Assembly (NCBI RefSeq): GCF_010365285.1
Contig: NZ_CP048286.1
Span: forward strand, 3,669,501-3,733,500
Reading direction: 5' to 3'
Length of the DNA stretch: 64,000 bases
Source: Paenibacillus rhizovicinus
GTDB taxonomy: Bacteria; Bacillota; Bacilli; Paenibacillales; Paenibacillaceae
Shown here: positions 1-8,323 of the stretch, in pieces
How the letters are laid out: each line of letters starts with the position of its first letter
How positions within the stretch are numbered: the first letter of the stretch is position 1
Notes under the pieces: model-generated
What the model was told of the DNA's origin: nothing
Databases searched by the model: none
What the model saw: only the letters and a program-made list of their open reading frames with translations
Program-made: the position numbers and the translations under genes

Positions 1-219
1 GAAGTGTTTGGGGAGGAGCGGTACTAAAAAAGTGCCGCCCTGTCGCCCTTTGTTGTGTTGCATGGGCGGTTTGCCGTTCTGTAGTCGCCCTGACCTGTAC
101 TTTGCCGGCAGTCCCGACAAGTGCACTTGAGTTCACTTACAGTTAGCTTGCCAGCATCGGCCCTTTCTTTGACTGCATTGGGTTGAAGGCGAAAAGTGCG
201 GGAGGGCGGCAGCAAGCTG

Positions 220-758
220 TCAAGCCAAGCTGACAACCTCGTAATCGCCGATGAAGGTTCGCTCGTAGGAGTAGTCGTCAAAGTCAAAACGCTCCGACTT
301 GCCGTCTAGCCACTCGTTGACGCCAAGACCATGGAAAACCTTGGTGGGGAGGTAATTGAGGTCAAACTGGATGCTTTCGTCATCGAACGCTCTTTCCAAG
401 GCCTCGCGTTCTGCGCCAGAGTGAAAAACGTCATCATGTAGTCGTTGTCGTACAGCACCACGAATTTGTACGCTTGGAGTCCCTCGCCTACGTTGAGCAG
501 TTCGACGTACTCGGGGTAACTTCCCAGCAGTCCGCCGTTTTCGCGGTTCAGCCCGACGTTGTCGAGATCGCGGACGTTGTCCCCCACTTCGAGAACTACA
601 ATGTAGCCATGCCCGTCCAACCGAAACTCGCTATCCTCCTCCTCCAGTTCGTCCCTTAATAGCAGAAAGTAGTCGTCTATCAGGTCGAGGAGCACCGTAA
701 GAAGTGCTCCGCCTTGGCGCAGAACGACAAGGTCATGCTGGGTCTTGATGATCTTCAT
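220..758 (-). pseudogene. Hypothetical acidic protein gene, frameshifted
   Basis: The reading frame starts at 758 behind a good ribosome binding site (AGGAGGGA, 766-773). It runs to about 424, where the protein reads ...DNDYMMTFF. From there the original frame turns into low-complexity sequence and stops at 306. The neighbouring frame continues convincingly (HSGAEREALERAFDDES... through DFDDYSYERTFIGDYEV) to a stop at 220-222. One extra T in the run of five T (minus strand, about 424-428) would restore one protein of about 178 residues. It is rich in Asp, Glu and Tyr and has no signal peptide or membrane segment. I do not recognise the family; it may be a SMI1-like or immunity-type cytosolic protein, but that is a guess. 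Either a sequencing error in a homopolymer or a real recent frameshift would explain this. Confidence 0.6.
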
Positions 759-785
759 TTCTGAATCCCTCCTGAAAAAGAAAAT

Positions 786-803
786 GCCCCTTCGAAAAGG
801 GGC
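786..803 (-). promoter_or_regulatory. Leader hairpin with T-rich tail before the frameshifted gene
   Basis: GCCCCTT and AAGGGGC flank a CGAA loop. Read on the minus strand, the hairpin is followed by ATTTTCTTTTT and then directly by the ribosome binding site of the gene starting at 758. No minus-strand gene lies just upstream, so this may be a leader attenuator or the terminator of a lost gene. The rest of 804-1018 shows nothing I can name. Confidence 0.35.
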
Positions 804-1018
804 TTAGAGCAAGATCAAGATTATGATATATGTCTCAAAAAATGCTTGAATCGGCTCTGTATTTAAGGCGAAATTTACTCAACAAACGGGCAGTTTAACT
901 CAATGAAGCACGCAGTAGGGTCTTACCGCAGCGGACCTTTTTTGCGTTCACAAAATATGGTCTTGAATACAGAAGTCAAAAGTAACCGTCGCTCAATCCA
1001 TTATCGGTAAATTTTATC

Positions 1019-1046
1019 TGAAACCTTTTCTGTGTTCATGTGTCAT
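1019..1046 (+). promoter_or_regulatory. Candidate ECF-type promoter
   Basis: TGAAACC at 1019-1025 is followed after about 15 bp by TGTCAT at 1041-1046. This resembles the bipartite TGAAAC/CGTC promoters recognised by Bacillus-type ECF sigma factors. It lies about 30 bp upstream of the sigma gene, as expected if the factor controls its own operon. Confidence 0.4.
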
Positions 1047-1072
1047 TATGATAGGAAGAGGGTGAGAGTCAA

Positions 1073-1618
1073 ATGGAAAAGATGGATCAACTTAATCAAT
1101 GGATCCGGGATTACAATGACCGATTACGTTATGTCGCTTACACGTACGTGCGCGATCACAACAGGTCAGAGGATATTGTACAAGAAGCAATGGTACAAGC
1201 ATATCTCTCGATTCGGCAACTAAGAGACCCTAAGCGTCCGTACCCGTGGCTGGTTCGCATCGTTATCAACTTGTGTCTGAATACGAACCGCAAATATCGG
1301 AGAGAGCAACCTACCGATTTTCTGCCTGAACAGAGAGGCAAGAGCACGGAAGACATTTACCTGCAGATGAGTAGGGACAAGGAAGTTTATGCTGCGATAA
1401 TAGATTTGGACGAAAAATATCGAACACCGATTATCTTGTATTATTTTGAGGACCTAACGGTCAGGGAGATCGCTTATGCTCTCCAGCTAAGTGAAGGCGC
1501 GATCAAGACACGGCTGGCGAGAGGGAGAGAACAATTGAAATCAGCATTAACCAGAGAGGAGTCGGATGAAATTGGAGACACGTATTCGTCAAGCAAAGCC
1601 AACTTATATACACGCTGA
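1073..1618 (+). CDS. ECF-type RNA polymerase sigma factor
   Basis: A 181-residue protein with the two-domain layout of ECF (sigma-70 group 4) factors. Region 2 lies at about residues 10-75 (RYVAYTYVRDHNRSEDIVQEAM...). Region 4 with its helix-turn-helix lies at about 115-165 (YRTPIILYYFEDLTVREIAYALQLSEGAIKTRLARGREQL). It should direct RNA polymerase to a small stress regulon. The ATG at 1073 follows GGAAGAGGGTGAGAG. The downstream membrane protein gene overlaps its 3' end by 53 bp, the usual arrangement of a sigma factor with its anti-sigma partner. An ECF-like promoter just upstream suggests autoregulation. The stimulus cannot be read from the sequence. Confidence 0.93.
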   Translation: MEKMDQLNQWIRDYNDRLRYVAYTYVRDHNRSEDIVQEAMVQAYLSIRQLRDPKRPYPWLVRIVINLCLNTNRKYRREQPTDFLPEQRGKSTEDIYLQMSRDKEVYAAIIDLDEKYRTPIILYYFEDLTVREIAYALQLSEGAIKTRLARGREQLKSALTREESDEIGDTYSSSKANLYTR

Positions 1619-2657
1619 TCCGGAGCGCACGTTAGAGGCGGTTATGGCCAGGCTACATGAGCAGCCAAGGATTGGTCGCTTTCAATGGGTCAGACGCAGA
1701 GCGCGCACTGTAAGCTTGATCATTGCAACTGCCGCTGTAACGGTATTATGCATCCTTGGCGCAGGGCTCGTCAATCCGGCAATGGCCAATGCATTGAGCA
1801 AGTTGCCCCTAGTTGGCAGTCTGTTCGTCGAGGCAGGCGATACCGGTCTGAAGACTGCGTCCAATCAAGGTTTGACCGCAAAGATTAATGCAAATGAGTC
1901 GCATGATGGCGTAACCTTTAAAATCTCCGAGATGATGTACGACGGGACCCGAATGTCCATGGTGCTGACCAGGGAAACGGACGATGGCAAGAATCCGCCG
2001 CTGAAGAAATGGACGAATGCTACGTTTGAAGAAGTGATGGAAATGTGGAAGAAGCAGGGTAAAGAATCCAGCATGATCGAAGTTCGGGCGAACGGCAGGA
2101 AGCTGAAAGTGACAACTGCTCTGGCTTCTGATATTCTACACAACAATTCGTCTATATTGACGATACAGCCGTCCGTTTCGGAGACGCATACGACTTCGTT
2201 TGATTTGCCAGATGCGTTCAATCTGGAAGTGGTGATTCGGGACGCAACTATTGGGCGGTATTTTACGTTGTCATTCCCGGTCAAGAAAACAACAAGCCAA
2301 TCGATCGTTTTAGCATCCGAGGAGACGAAGTCCTATAACGGACTAGTCATGCGTATCAAAAAGCTCGAGATGACAGAGGCTACCTCGCAATTGGAAGTAC
2401 ACCTCTCCGGCAAAGTAGATGCAGAGTTAGGAGACTCCATCAGGTACGACATTCAAAATGAACGCGGGGAATATTCCAACGTTATGACCGGAAGCGGAAG
2501 TCCTGGAGCGGACTCTGGAACATATGTGAACACGGCCGAATTCACTCCGTTCCCTAGCCTTCCGAAAATGGTCACAGTCAAACCATACCTCTTGAAAGAA
2601 GGGTCGGGCAAGGAATACATCCCGGAACTGGCATTTACGATGCCTGTGAACAATTAG
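1566..2657 (+). CDS. DUF4179-type membrane protein, probable anti-sigma factor
   Basis: A 363-residue protein with a short cytoplasmic N-terminus (about 1-48), one transmembrane helix at about 49-70 (TVSLIIATAAVTVLCILGAGLV) and a large extracytoplasmic part. The segment right after the helix (NPAMANALSKLPLVGSLF) is typical of DUF4179 proteins. The C-terminal part (FTPFPSLPKMVTVKPYLL) resembles the DUF5643 domain that often follows it. Such proteins are encoded with ECF sigma factors in Bacillales and probably hold the sigma factor at the membrane until an envelope signal arrives. The 53-bp overlap with the sigma gene implies translational coupling. There is no canonical zinc-binding anti-sigma motif in the cytoplasmic part, so the binding mode is inferred. 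Confidence 0.8.
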   Translation: MKLETRIRQAKPTYIHADPERTLEAVMARLHEQPRIGRFQWVRRRARTVSLIIATAAVTVLCILGAGLVNPAMANALSKLPLVGSLFVEAGDTGLKTASNQGLTAKINANESHDGVTFKISEMMYDGTRMSMVLTRETDDGKNPPLKKWTNATFEEVMEMWKKQGKESSMIEVRANGRKLKVTTALASDILHNNSSILTIQPSVSETHTTSFDLPDAFNLEVVIRDATIGRYFTLSFPVKKTTSQSIVLASEETKSYNGLVMRIKKLEMTEATSQLEVHLSGKVDAELGDSIRYDIQNERGEYSNVMTGSGSPGADSGTYVNTAEFTPFPSLPKMVTVKPYLLKEGSGKEYIPELAFTMPVNN

Positions 2658-2741
2658 CAAACACTAAACATTGGAATCGGTTAAAGCTTTCAAGAACGGT
2701 ATGGGCTATTTTGGGGGCTGTTGAACTAACGAAAAAGAAGG

Positions 2742-2798
2742 GGCCATCCCAATGTGGATGGCCTTAAAACTTGCCGTTACAGACAGCGCGGAGAACCG
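2742..2798 (+). repeat. Dispersed GGCCATCC hairpin repeat, copy 1
   Basis: GGCCATCC (2742-2749) and GGATGGCC (2756-2763) form a hairpin. It is followed by a conserved tail containing CTTGCCGTTACAGACAGCG and GAGAACCG. The same hairpin plus tail recurs at 14550-14606. The hairpin alone recurs at 4939-4963 and 40063-40088. Parts of the tail recur at 8259-8280 and 9154-9172. It follows the anti-sigma gene and may terminate transcription. Confidence 0.6.
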
Positions 2799-2844
2799 TA
2801 CCACAAATAAAGCGAATTTTAGATAGGTTGAAGAGATCGACTTC

Positions 2845-3027
2845 TCACGGTTTGAATACTATTAGCAGAATCGAGATGAAAACGGCAAGATTAGCGACCG
2901 CTTCTAACCAGGCGGAGCGTTTACGACTCAGTCGGTACGCCTCAGGTAGATCATCGCCCTGCGTCTGATGCAGCAGCTTTAGCTGCTGATTGACGCCGGC
3001 AGGAAGAAGTCCAGCAAAGATGACCAT
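2845..3027 (-). pseudogene. Fragment of a DUF2269-like membrane protein
   Basis: The 60-residue open frame ends with EAYRLSRKRSAWLEAVANL...SILLIVFKP. This resembles the C-terminal end of DUF2269 predicted membrane proteins (a Trp-containing basic stretch, a last helix, then KP at the C-terminus). No in-frame extension exists upstream: a TGA stands three codons before the first Met. I read it as the remaining 3' end of a decayed gene. The surrounding stretch 2800-3190 has no intact gene. A plus-strand frame at 2985-3120 ending DVASAAAGILRYLLNG overlaps it and also looks partly protein-like; only one of the two can be real. Confidence 0.35.
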
Positions 3028-3196
3028 ACGGAGTCATATTTCCGGACGTTCATTACCAAGCCTATGGCAGATGTCGCCAGCGCTGCTGCAGGGATATTGC
3101 GCTATCTGCTGAACGGGTAAACGAGTTTGAATTGGAGAAGATAGATCATTGAGAACGTTTAATCTCCCAGCGGTACGATTGACGCAGAAATAAAAT

Positions 3197-3241
3197 CGCC
3201 CTGCAATCGGCTAAATGAGCCGATTGCAGGGCGGTTTTTTT
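3197..3241 (-). terminator. Strong bidirectional terminator
   Basis: A perfect 16-bp stem (3197-3212 with 3218-3233, AAATG loop) is followed by eight T on the plus strand. An A-rich stretch lies on the other side, so it can also act on the minus strand. It sits just after the stop of the TetR gene at 3254. Confidence 0.85.
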
Positions 3242-3253
3242 ACCCCGAGTCGG

Positions 3254-3859
3254 TTAGAAACCGGTATCCATTTTGGCACGCTCCCAGAAAGTGCCTAAAT
3301 TATCCGTTACAACCTCCATAACCTTTTCCACCATCGACTCCAGCGTGCGGGCTTGAACCTCCCTGCTCCACTGCAGGGCCGACCCGAATATGCCCCAGCT
3401 GACCACAAGAGCCGTAACTTCCAGCTTTTCTTGCAGGTGGCTCTGTTTAGGCACCGATTGTAGCCATTGAAGCAGGAGACGATACAATTCCTTATGCATG
3501 GCGTTCTCCAGCAGCGGCTCAAATTGCTTGTCTCCCGGCGTGAGGTACTGTCGAAATCTTACGAGAAATTGAAAGACGGTCTGAACAAGGACATACAGAT
3601 TGTCCGGACTGAAGGCGGCATCATCGGGCAGTCTTCTTGAGAGAATGAGTTGAAACTTCTCCGTCATCCAATAAGCGAGAAAAGCGAACTTGTCTTCAAA
3701 ATGGGCATAGAAGGTTGCGCGGTTGACGGCGGCCCGATTCGCAAGGTCATGAACAGAAATGGAATAGAGGTTTCTCTTTTCGTCGAGCAAATCGTTAAAG
3801 GCATGCATAAACAATTGGCGGGTTCTCTTAACCCGAGGGTCGCTGGGATTTACCGGCAT
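3254..3859 (-). CDS. TetR/AcrR family transcriptional regulator
   Basis: A 201-residue protein. The N-terminal helix-turn-helix lies at about residues 25-60 (ISVHDLANRAAVNRATFYAHFEDKFAFL), the standard TetR DNA-binding core. A helical ligand-binding and dimerisation domain fills the rest. It is transcribed away from the NAD(P)H-binding oxidoreductase at 4040, with about 180 bp between them, so repression of that gene and of itself is the simplest reading. The inducer is unknown. The gene ends at a strong terminator. Confidence 0.9.
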   Translation of the reverse strand: MPVNPSDPRVKRTRQLFMHAFNDLLDEKRNLYSISVHDLANRAAVNRATFYAHFEDKFAFLAYWMTEKFQLILSRRLPDDAAFSPDNLYVLVQTVFQFLVRFRQYLTPGDKQFEPLLENAMHKELYRLLLQWLQSVPKQSHLQEKLEVTALVVSWGIFGSALQWSREVQARTLESMVEKVMEVVTDNLGTFWERAKMDTGF

Positions 3860-4039
3860 GCTAAACCACGCTTTCTTCGGATTTCAAAAACAAACAAAAC
3901 GGCGATTGTGTCGGGAACGCAACGAAACCGGCCTTTTGCTGATTGTTGACCGGGCTCCAACCCTTTATCTTTTGCTTATATGGTTACACAAAACCGTATT
4001 GTAAGCAAATCTTTTACAGAAGGGGAAGAGTGAGATAAC

Positions 4040-4897
4040 ATGCTTATCGTTACTGGAGCGAATGGAAAGTTAGGCAAGGGCGTGGTCGAGGAGCTGCTTA
4101 AACGCATCCCGGCTGATCAGATTGGTGTCAGTGTTCGGAATGTGAGCCAGGCACATGAATTAAAGGCGCGCGGCGTACGTGTTCGTCATGGCGATTTCGC
4201 TAACGCGGAGAGCTTGCTGGATGCTTTTGAAGACGCGTCGCAGGTTCTCCTTGTTTCAACCGGTATTTTGGGTGATGCGGGAATCCGTCAGCACCAAACC
4301 GCGATAGACACAGCAAAGAAGTCCGGCGCCCGGCGGGTGCTGTACACGAGTCATATGGGCTCTTCTAGAGCGTCGTTTTTCCCGCCTATGGTTCACCATG
4401 CAGCGACAGAAGATTTGCTTAAAGAGTCGGGTATACGCTGCACGTCTCTTCGCAACGGTTTTTACGCCTCCTCATTGGTTGGATTAATAGGCGATGCCGT
4501 CAAAACGGGCGAGTTGATCGTTCCCGAGGATGGTCCGATTGCCTGGACAACGCACTCGGATTTGGCTCAAGCTATTGCAGTGATCTTAGCCGAGAAGAAC
4601 TGGGAGGGTCCATCTCCGAATCTAACGGCCTCTGAAGCGATTGACATGGAGGGGGTTGCGGCGATGGTATCGGATATCGTCGGCCGGCCCATCTATCGAA
4701 AGGTCGTAACGGACGATACGTATCGGGCTTATCTGACTGCCCAAGGTTTTCCGGAAGTGCGCATTGCAATCACCTTGGGTTTATTCCGTGCCAGCCGTAA
4801 CGGGGATTTCGCGCAAACGAGTAACGCTTTAGCTGACCTGATCGGTCGTCCTCCGTTGACGATAAGGGACTTTCTAAAAGAGTCATTATCTCTATAG
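4040..4897 (+). CDS. NmrA/QorB-like NAD(P)H-binding oxidoreductase
   Basis: A 285-residue atypical short-chain dehydrogenase. The nucleotide-binding motif TGANGKLGKGV at residues 5-15 is the GxxGxxG fingerprint of the NmrA/quinone oxidoreductase 2 group. The LVSTG segment and YTSHMGSS match the core of QorB-like (YtfG) enzymes, and the length fits that family (about 285). The likely role is NADPH-dependent reduction of quinones or redox sensing in the cytosol. It lies divergent to a TetR regulator that probably controls it. The start ATG follows AGAAGGGGAAGAG. The exact substrate is not readable. Confidence 0.85.
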   Translation: MLIVTGANGKLGKGVVEELLKRIPADQIGVSVRNVSQAHELKARGVRVRHGDFANAESLLDAFEDASQVLLVSTGILGDAGIRQHQTAIDTAKKSGARRVLYTSHMGSSRASFFPPMVHHAATEDLLKESGIRCTSLRNGFYASSLVGLIGDAVKTGELIVPEDGPIAWTTHSDLAQAIAVILAEKNWEGPSPNLTASEAIDMEGVAAMVSDIVGRPIYRKVVTDDTYRAYLTAQGFPEVRIAITLGLFRASRNGDFAQTSNALADLIGRPPLTIRDFLKESLSL

Positions 4898-4938
4898 ACG
4901 CGCTGCGAATGCGGTTTCCGGTTATTCGTTTAATGAAA

Positions 4939-4963
4939 GGGCCATCCTGCAAAAGGATGGCCC
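4939..4963 (+). repeat. Dispersed GGCCATCC hairpin, copy 2 (probable terminator)
   Basis: GGGCCATCCT and AGGATGGCCC form a 10-bp stem with a short loop, 40 bp after the oxidoreductase stop. The hairpin is the same as in the copies at 2742, 14550 and 40063, but the conserved tail is missing here. Confidence 0.6.
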
Positions 4964-5002
4964 TAACTAGATAATCGACAATTGTAAAAATTACATCATT
5001 GT

Positions 5003-5119
5003 GAGCAATCGAATTGGCGTAAAGCGGCCATTATGGTTACGCATGATGAACGGATGCTTGACTATTGCGATAAAGTGTACCGGATGGAAGATGGCAAATT
5101 GTCGCTGGCGGGCCGTTAA
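5003..5119 (+). pseudogene. 3' fragment of an HrtA-like ABC ATPase gene
   Basis: The frame 5018-5119 reads RKAAIMVTHDERMLDYCDK... to GKLSLAGR and a stop. It matches the end of the complete ABC ATPase gene at 11096-11818 almost residue for residue (RKAAIMVTHDERMLEYCDK..., GKLSLAET), including the H-loop histidine. Similarity starts near 5003; before that nothing of the Walker A, Q-loop or signature region is present. It is a relic of a second, paralogous transporter. The rest of 5120-5386 shows only the promoter area of the collagen gene. Confidence 0.85.
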
Positions 5120-5386
5120 GCTGAACCTTACCGCAAGTAGGGCGGAATATCAGGTGGATTGAATCGATGCTCAAATCGTTGCAGGAATAGAGTCAGAGGT
5201 CTGAATTGATCGAGTTGTTCAATAAACGCGTTCGGCAGGAACTTCGATGGAACTCGACCGGCACAGGCTCTCCTCATTCCGATGTTTTTTTGAAGAAGTG
5301 TCTATTTGCATTCACAAACGTCTATCCAACCGTATATCTTACTGTGTGTCGTGATCTAAGATCACAAAAAAGGGTGTGAGTGGGAA

Positions 5387-6115
5387 ATGGGTAAAATGCC
5401 ATGTCCTCCGGGTCCACCAGGACCCCAAGGACCCGAAGGACCCCAAGGACCCCAGGGGCCACAAGGGCCGCAAGGGCCTCAGGGGTCCGTGGGACCTCAA
5501 GGGTTTCAAGGATCTCAAGGATCCCAGGGACCTCAAGGACCTCAAGGACCTCAAGGACCCCAAGGACCTCAAGGGTCACAAGGACCTCAAGGACTTCAGG
5601 GTGTACAAGGAGCACAAGGACCACAGGGAGTACAAGGACCTCAAGGGCTTCAAGGTGCTACAGGGGCAACCGGCCCGCAAGGACCTCAAGGGCCCTCAGG
5701 CACGGCTGCTTCGCTTGACTATGGATTCATTTATCAGTCCACAGCGCAGCTTGTTCCCGTGGAGACAGACATTACGTTCGATAGCAATGGCATACTTTTT
5801 GGAGGAATCAGCCATACGATCGGGGATGCCGGGATTGTCATTAGCAATGCCGGTAACTATAAGGTCGTATTTTCCGTAACTGGCCAACAGGCTAATCAAT
5901 TCGCTCTGTTTCTAGACGGGAATTTGGAAATCGGGTCGATTTACGGATCAAATGATATCGATCAGCAAAACACGGGAATCGTTATTATTGCAATAAACGC
6001 ATCTTCGACACTCACTTTGCGCAATCACACTTCTGCAGGCTCAATTAATCTTGAAACTTTGGCTGGCGGAACCGAGGCAAACGTGACGGCATCAATACTC
6101 ATCCAACGATTATAA
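5387..6115 (+). CDS. Collagen-like protein with BclA-type C-terminal domain
   Basis: A 242-residue protein. Residues 5 to about 105 are uninterrupted Gly-X-Y triplets dominated by GPQ. From about 108 on follows a globular domain ([30 protein letters not shown]..., [14 protein letters not shown]..., ending SILIQRL) like the C1q/TNF-like trimer head of the exosporium glycoprotein BclA. It probably forms trimeric filaments on the spore or cell surface. There is no signal peptide, which is normal for exosporium proteins assembled in the mother cell. The start follows AAAAAAGGGTGTGAG. It shares the head domain with the next gene, so the two are tandem paralogues. Confidence 0.85.
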   Translation: MGKMPCPPGPPGPQGPEGPQGPQGPQGPQGPQGSVGPQGFQGSQGSQGPQGPQGPQGPQGPQGSQGPQGLQGVQGAQGPQGVQGPQGLQGATGATGPQGPQGPSGTAASLDYGFIYQSTAQLVPVETDITFDSNGILFGGISHTIGDAGIVISNAGNYKVVFSVTGQQANQFALFLDGNLEIGSIYGSNDIDQQNTGIVIIAINASSTLTLRNHTSAGSINLETLAGGTEANVTASILIQRL

Positions 6116-6144
6116 AGTGTGCAAGCTGTATTAACGAAAGTGGG

Positions 6145-8130
6145 GTGCCCCTTTTGCCGAAATCTTTTCCACGAAGAATTGGACCTACCGGACCTGCCGG
6201 ACCAATCGGACGCGTCGGACCAATCGGACCAATCGGACTTATCGGTTCAACCGGACCTACCGGACCTACCGGATCCACCGGGTCTACCGGGCCTGCCGGG
6301 CTTACCGGTCTCCAAGGCAACGCGGGGCTTGCCGGGCCTGTAGGGGTTTCAGGTCTTGCAGGCATGCCTGGAATCGACGGTGCCATAGGCGAAATCGGGC
6401 CTGCCGGACCTGCCGGTCTTCAAGGCGCGAACGGTACAACGGGTTCGACCGGATCGACAGGCATCGCCGGATTCTCGTCCGATCATGCCTATATTTATAA
6501 TTTAGGGAATCAAACCATTACTCCTGGAATGAGCATTCCCTTTGATAGCAACGGGATCCTATTCGGTGGTATTTCTCACATAGACGGATCCACGGATATT
6601 TCCATTTCTAGTCCAGGCGACTACTTCGTCTCTTTTTCTATTAGCGGCGCTTCAATCGATCAGTTTGCATTATTTTTAGATGGATCCTTAATGGAGGGGT
6701 CTATTTATGGTTCCGATGATGGTAATCAACAAAATATGGGCCATGCAATTATCACAGTGACAACTGTACCTGCCTTGTTAACGGTGAGGTATCACAATAA
6801 TATATCCATCCTGAGCGTTCAACTTCAAACGCTGGCCGGTGGAACGCAATCGAATGTCACAGCCTCGGTCTTTCTGCAGAAATTAGGCATACAGGTCACC
6901 GAGACGGTAACGACAAGCGCTGAATTATTAGCCGCACTTAATAACAATGCTACAAGCACGATCAACCTCGTTGCGGGAAGTTATGACATTAGCACGGATC
7001 CCGTTATCAGTCGTACAACGGCTGTCCGGCTGAACAGTGTCTCTCCCGGGGCGGTCATCCAGTTCAATTTGAATCAAGAATTTAATTTTATTACGATTGG
7101 CAGCCAGGTTACCGCCAATGTGAATCGGATTCGCAACCTCACGCAAGGCATCAACTATGCATCGATAGCTTTAGCTGTAGCTGCAGCCAATCCGTTAGAT
7201 ACCATAGAGCTGTCTCCCGGTACTTATATAGAGACGGTCTCAACAGCAACCCCGCTTGTTATTAATAAAACGATCACACTGCGAGGGATATCTTCTAAAC
7301 TGACAATCGTTCAATTCAACGTTGTCGGGAGCCAAGACTTTTCCTACTTGTCCCTTCGTGCCGATGCCATTCTTCTTGAGAACATTCATTGGGTTGGTCC
7401 AACGGGAGCGGGACTCACGCAAAATTCGATATTTAATGTAGCGCTCGCATCCTTTTTGCCGTTAATTTTATACCAGAATATCATGATCAGATATTGTACG
7501 TTTGAAGGTGGAAGACGAACTGCGTTTATTGATACGAATACATTTACTTTCATAGGCAATACGATCATTCATACCGGAGACAGGGATGCGCTTGTCTTTG
7601 AAAGAATCGAAGGCACGACAACTGTATATGGGAATGTCTTTAGAGGAGGGGCAACGAGCAGGCGAACGATATCGATCGAAGGGGATTTCGCCAATGATGC
7701 CATCCAAGTCTCCAATAATACGGCAACCAGCTGGCTGCAATTTGTTCTCTTTAATTCGCCAACATCCAACACCTCGTTATTGGTATCGGAAAATGTCGTT
7801 AACCATATGACCCGTAGCGGAAGCACGGTGATCTTCTTGCCCGCAGCCGTAAATTTCTTTCAGAATTTCGTCTCCATTCTTATTGATGATAATATATTTA
7901 TTCAGCCGAATCCGAATCGATTGGCTGTTTATCTCGACTATACATTCGGAGGTACTTCCGTACCCTCGGCGGCACAAATTAAAGTGCATAACAACAAATT
8001 TAGTTATACGCTGCCATGGGGATCGGGCACCGATACGGTCAGTCCTTTGTTCCCGGTCGGATTCAGCACAGGCGCGCCCGTAGGTGTATCGCTTGCAGCC
8101 TTCGATCTGATCGGCAATGTGAATTTCTAA
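6145..8130 (+). CDS. Collagen-like/BclA-head/beta-helix fusion surface protein
   Basis: A 661-residue protein starting with GTG at 6145. It has three parts. Gly-X-Y triplets (GPT, GPI, GST) fill about residues 12-110. A BclA-like head lies at about 112-252 (HAYIYNLGNQ... [13 protein letters not shown]..., LDGSLMEGSIYGSDDGNQQNMG). A long region at about 253-661 has regular short beta segments and Asn ladders (LENIHWVG, IRYCTFEGG, FIGNTIIHTG, VYGNVFRGG, VSNNTATS, IDDNIFIQ), typical of right-handed parallel beta-helices of the pectate-lyase type. No catalytic motif of a known lyase is visible. It is probably a spore-surface appendage with an added adhesion or carbohydrate-binding stalk. It lies 29 bp behind the shorter paralogue and is probably co-transcribed with it. 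Confidence 0.8.
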   Translation: MPLLPKSFPRRIGPTGPAGPIGRVGPIGPIGLIGSTGPTGPTGSTGSTGPAGLTGLQGNAGLAGPVGVSGLAGMPGIDGAIGEIGPAGPAGLQGANGTTGSTGSTGIAGFSSDHAYIYNLGNQTITPGMSIPFDSNGILFGGISHIDGSTDISISSPGDYFVSFSISGASIDQFALFLDGSLMEGSIYGSDDGNQQNMGHAIITVTTVPALLTVRYHNNISILSVQLQTLAGGTQSNVTASVFLQKLGIQVTETVTTSAELLAALNNNATSTINLVAGSYDISTDPVISRTTAVRLNSVSPGAVIQFNLNQEFNFITIGSQVTANVNRIRNLTQGINYASIALAVAAANPLDTIELSPGTYIETVSTATPLVINKTITLRGISSKLTIVQFNVVGSQDFSYLSLRADAILLENIHWVGPTGAGLTQNSIFNVALASFLPLILYQNIMIRYCTFEGGRRTAFIDTNTFTFIGNTIIHTGDRDALVFERIEGTTTVYGNVFRGGATSRRTISIEGDFANDAIQVSNNTATSWLQFVLFNSPTSNTSLLVSENVVNHMTRSGSTVIFLPAAVNFFQNFVSILIDDNIFIQPNPNRLAVYLDYTFGGTSVPSAAQIKVHNNKFSYTLPWGSGTDTVSPLFPVGFSTGAPVGVSLAAFDLIGNVNF

Positions 8131-8258
8131 CCCTCCGCTCCTTAAAAGAAACGGATCTATCTGCAGCATGAGCCGCAAAGGAGATTCTATAGGTACAGAA
8201 TGGCTGCCATCAATGTGGCGGCTATTTGCTTTAATCGCCTGGACGAAGGTTCAGAACA

Positions 8259-8280
8259 GGCCGTTACAGGCAGCGCGCTG
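8259..8280 (+). repeat. Partial copy of the dispersed repeat tail
   Basis: GGCCGTTACAGGCAGCGCG resembles the conserved tail of the repeat at 2742-2798 and 14550-14606, but here it has no GGCCATCC hairpin. The rest of 8131-8310 shows nothing else I can name. Confidence 0.35.
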
Positions 8281-8323
8281 AGCCAGGTGTCGATGCTGGC
8301 AGAGAGGGAGTTGAGGAGGCGGC

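Noticed and set aside
24..287. Minus-strand frame with a CTCRDCR segment that could be a small metal-binding protein.
   Set aside because: Its first part overlaps the restored 3' end of the frameshifted gene in another frame, and there is no ribosome binding site at its start.
5400..5700. Dense short repeats that could be read as a CRISPR array or minisatellite.
   Set aside because: They are in-frame Gly-Pro-Gln codons of a collagen-like protein. There are no spacers of constant length and no cas genes.
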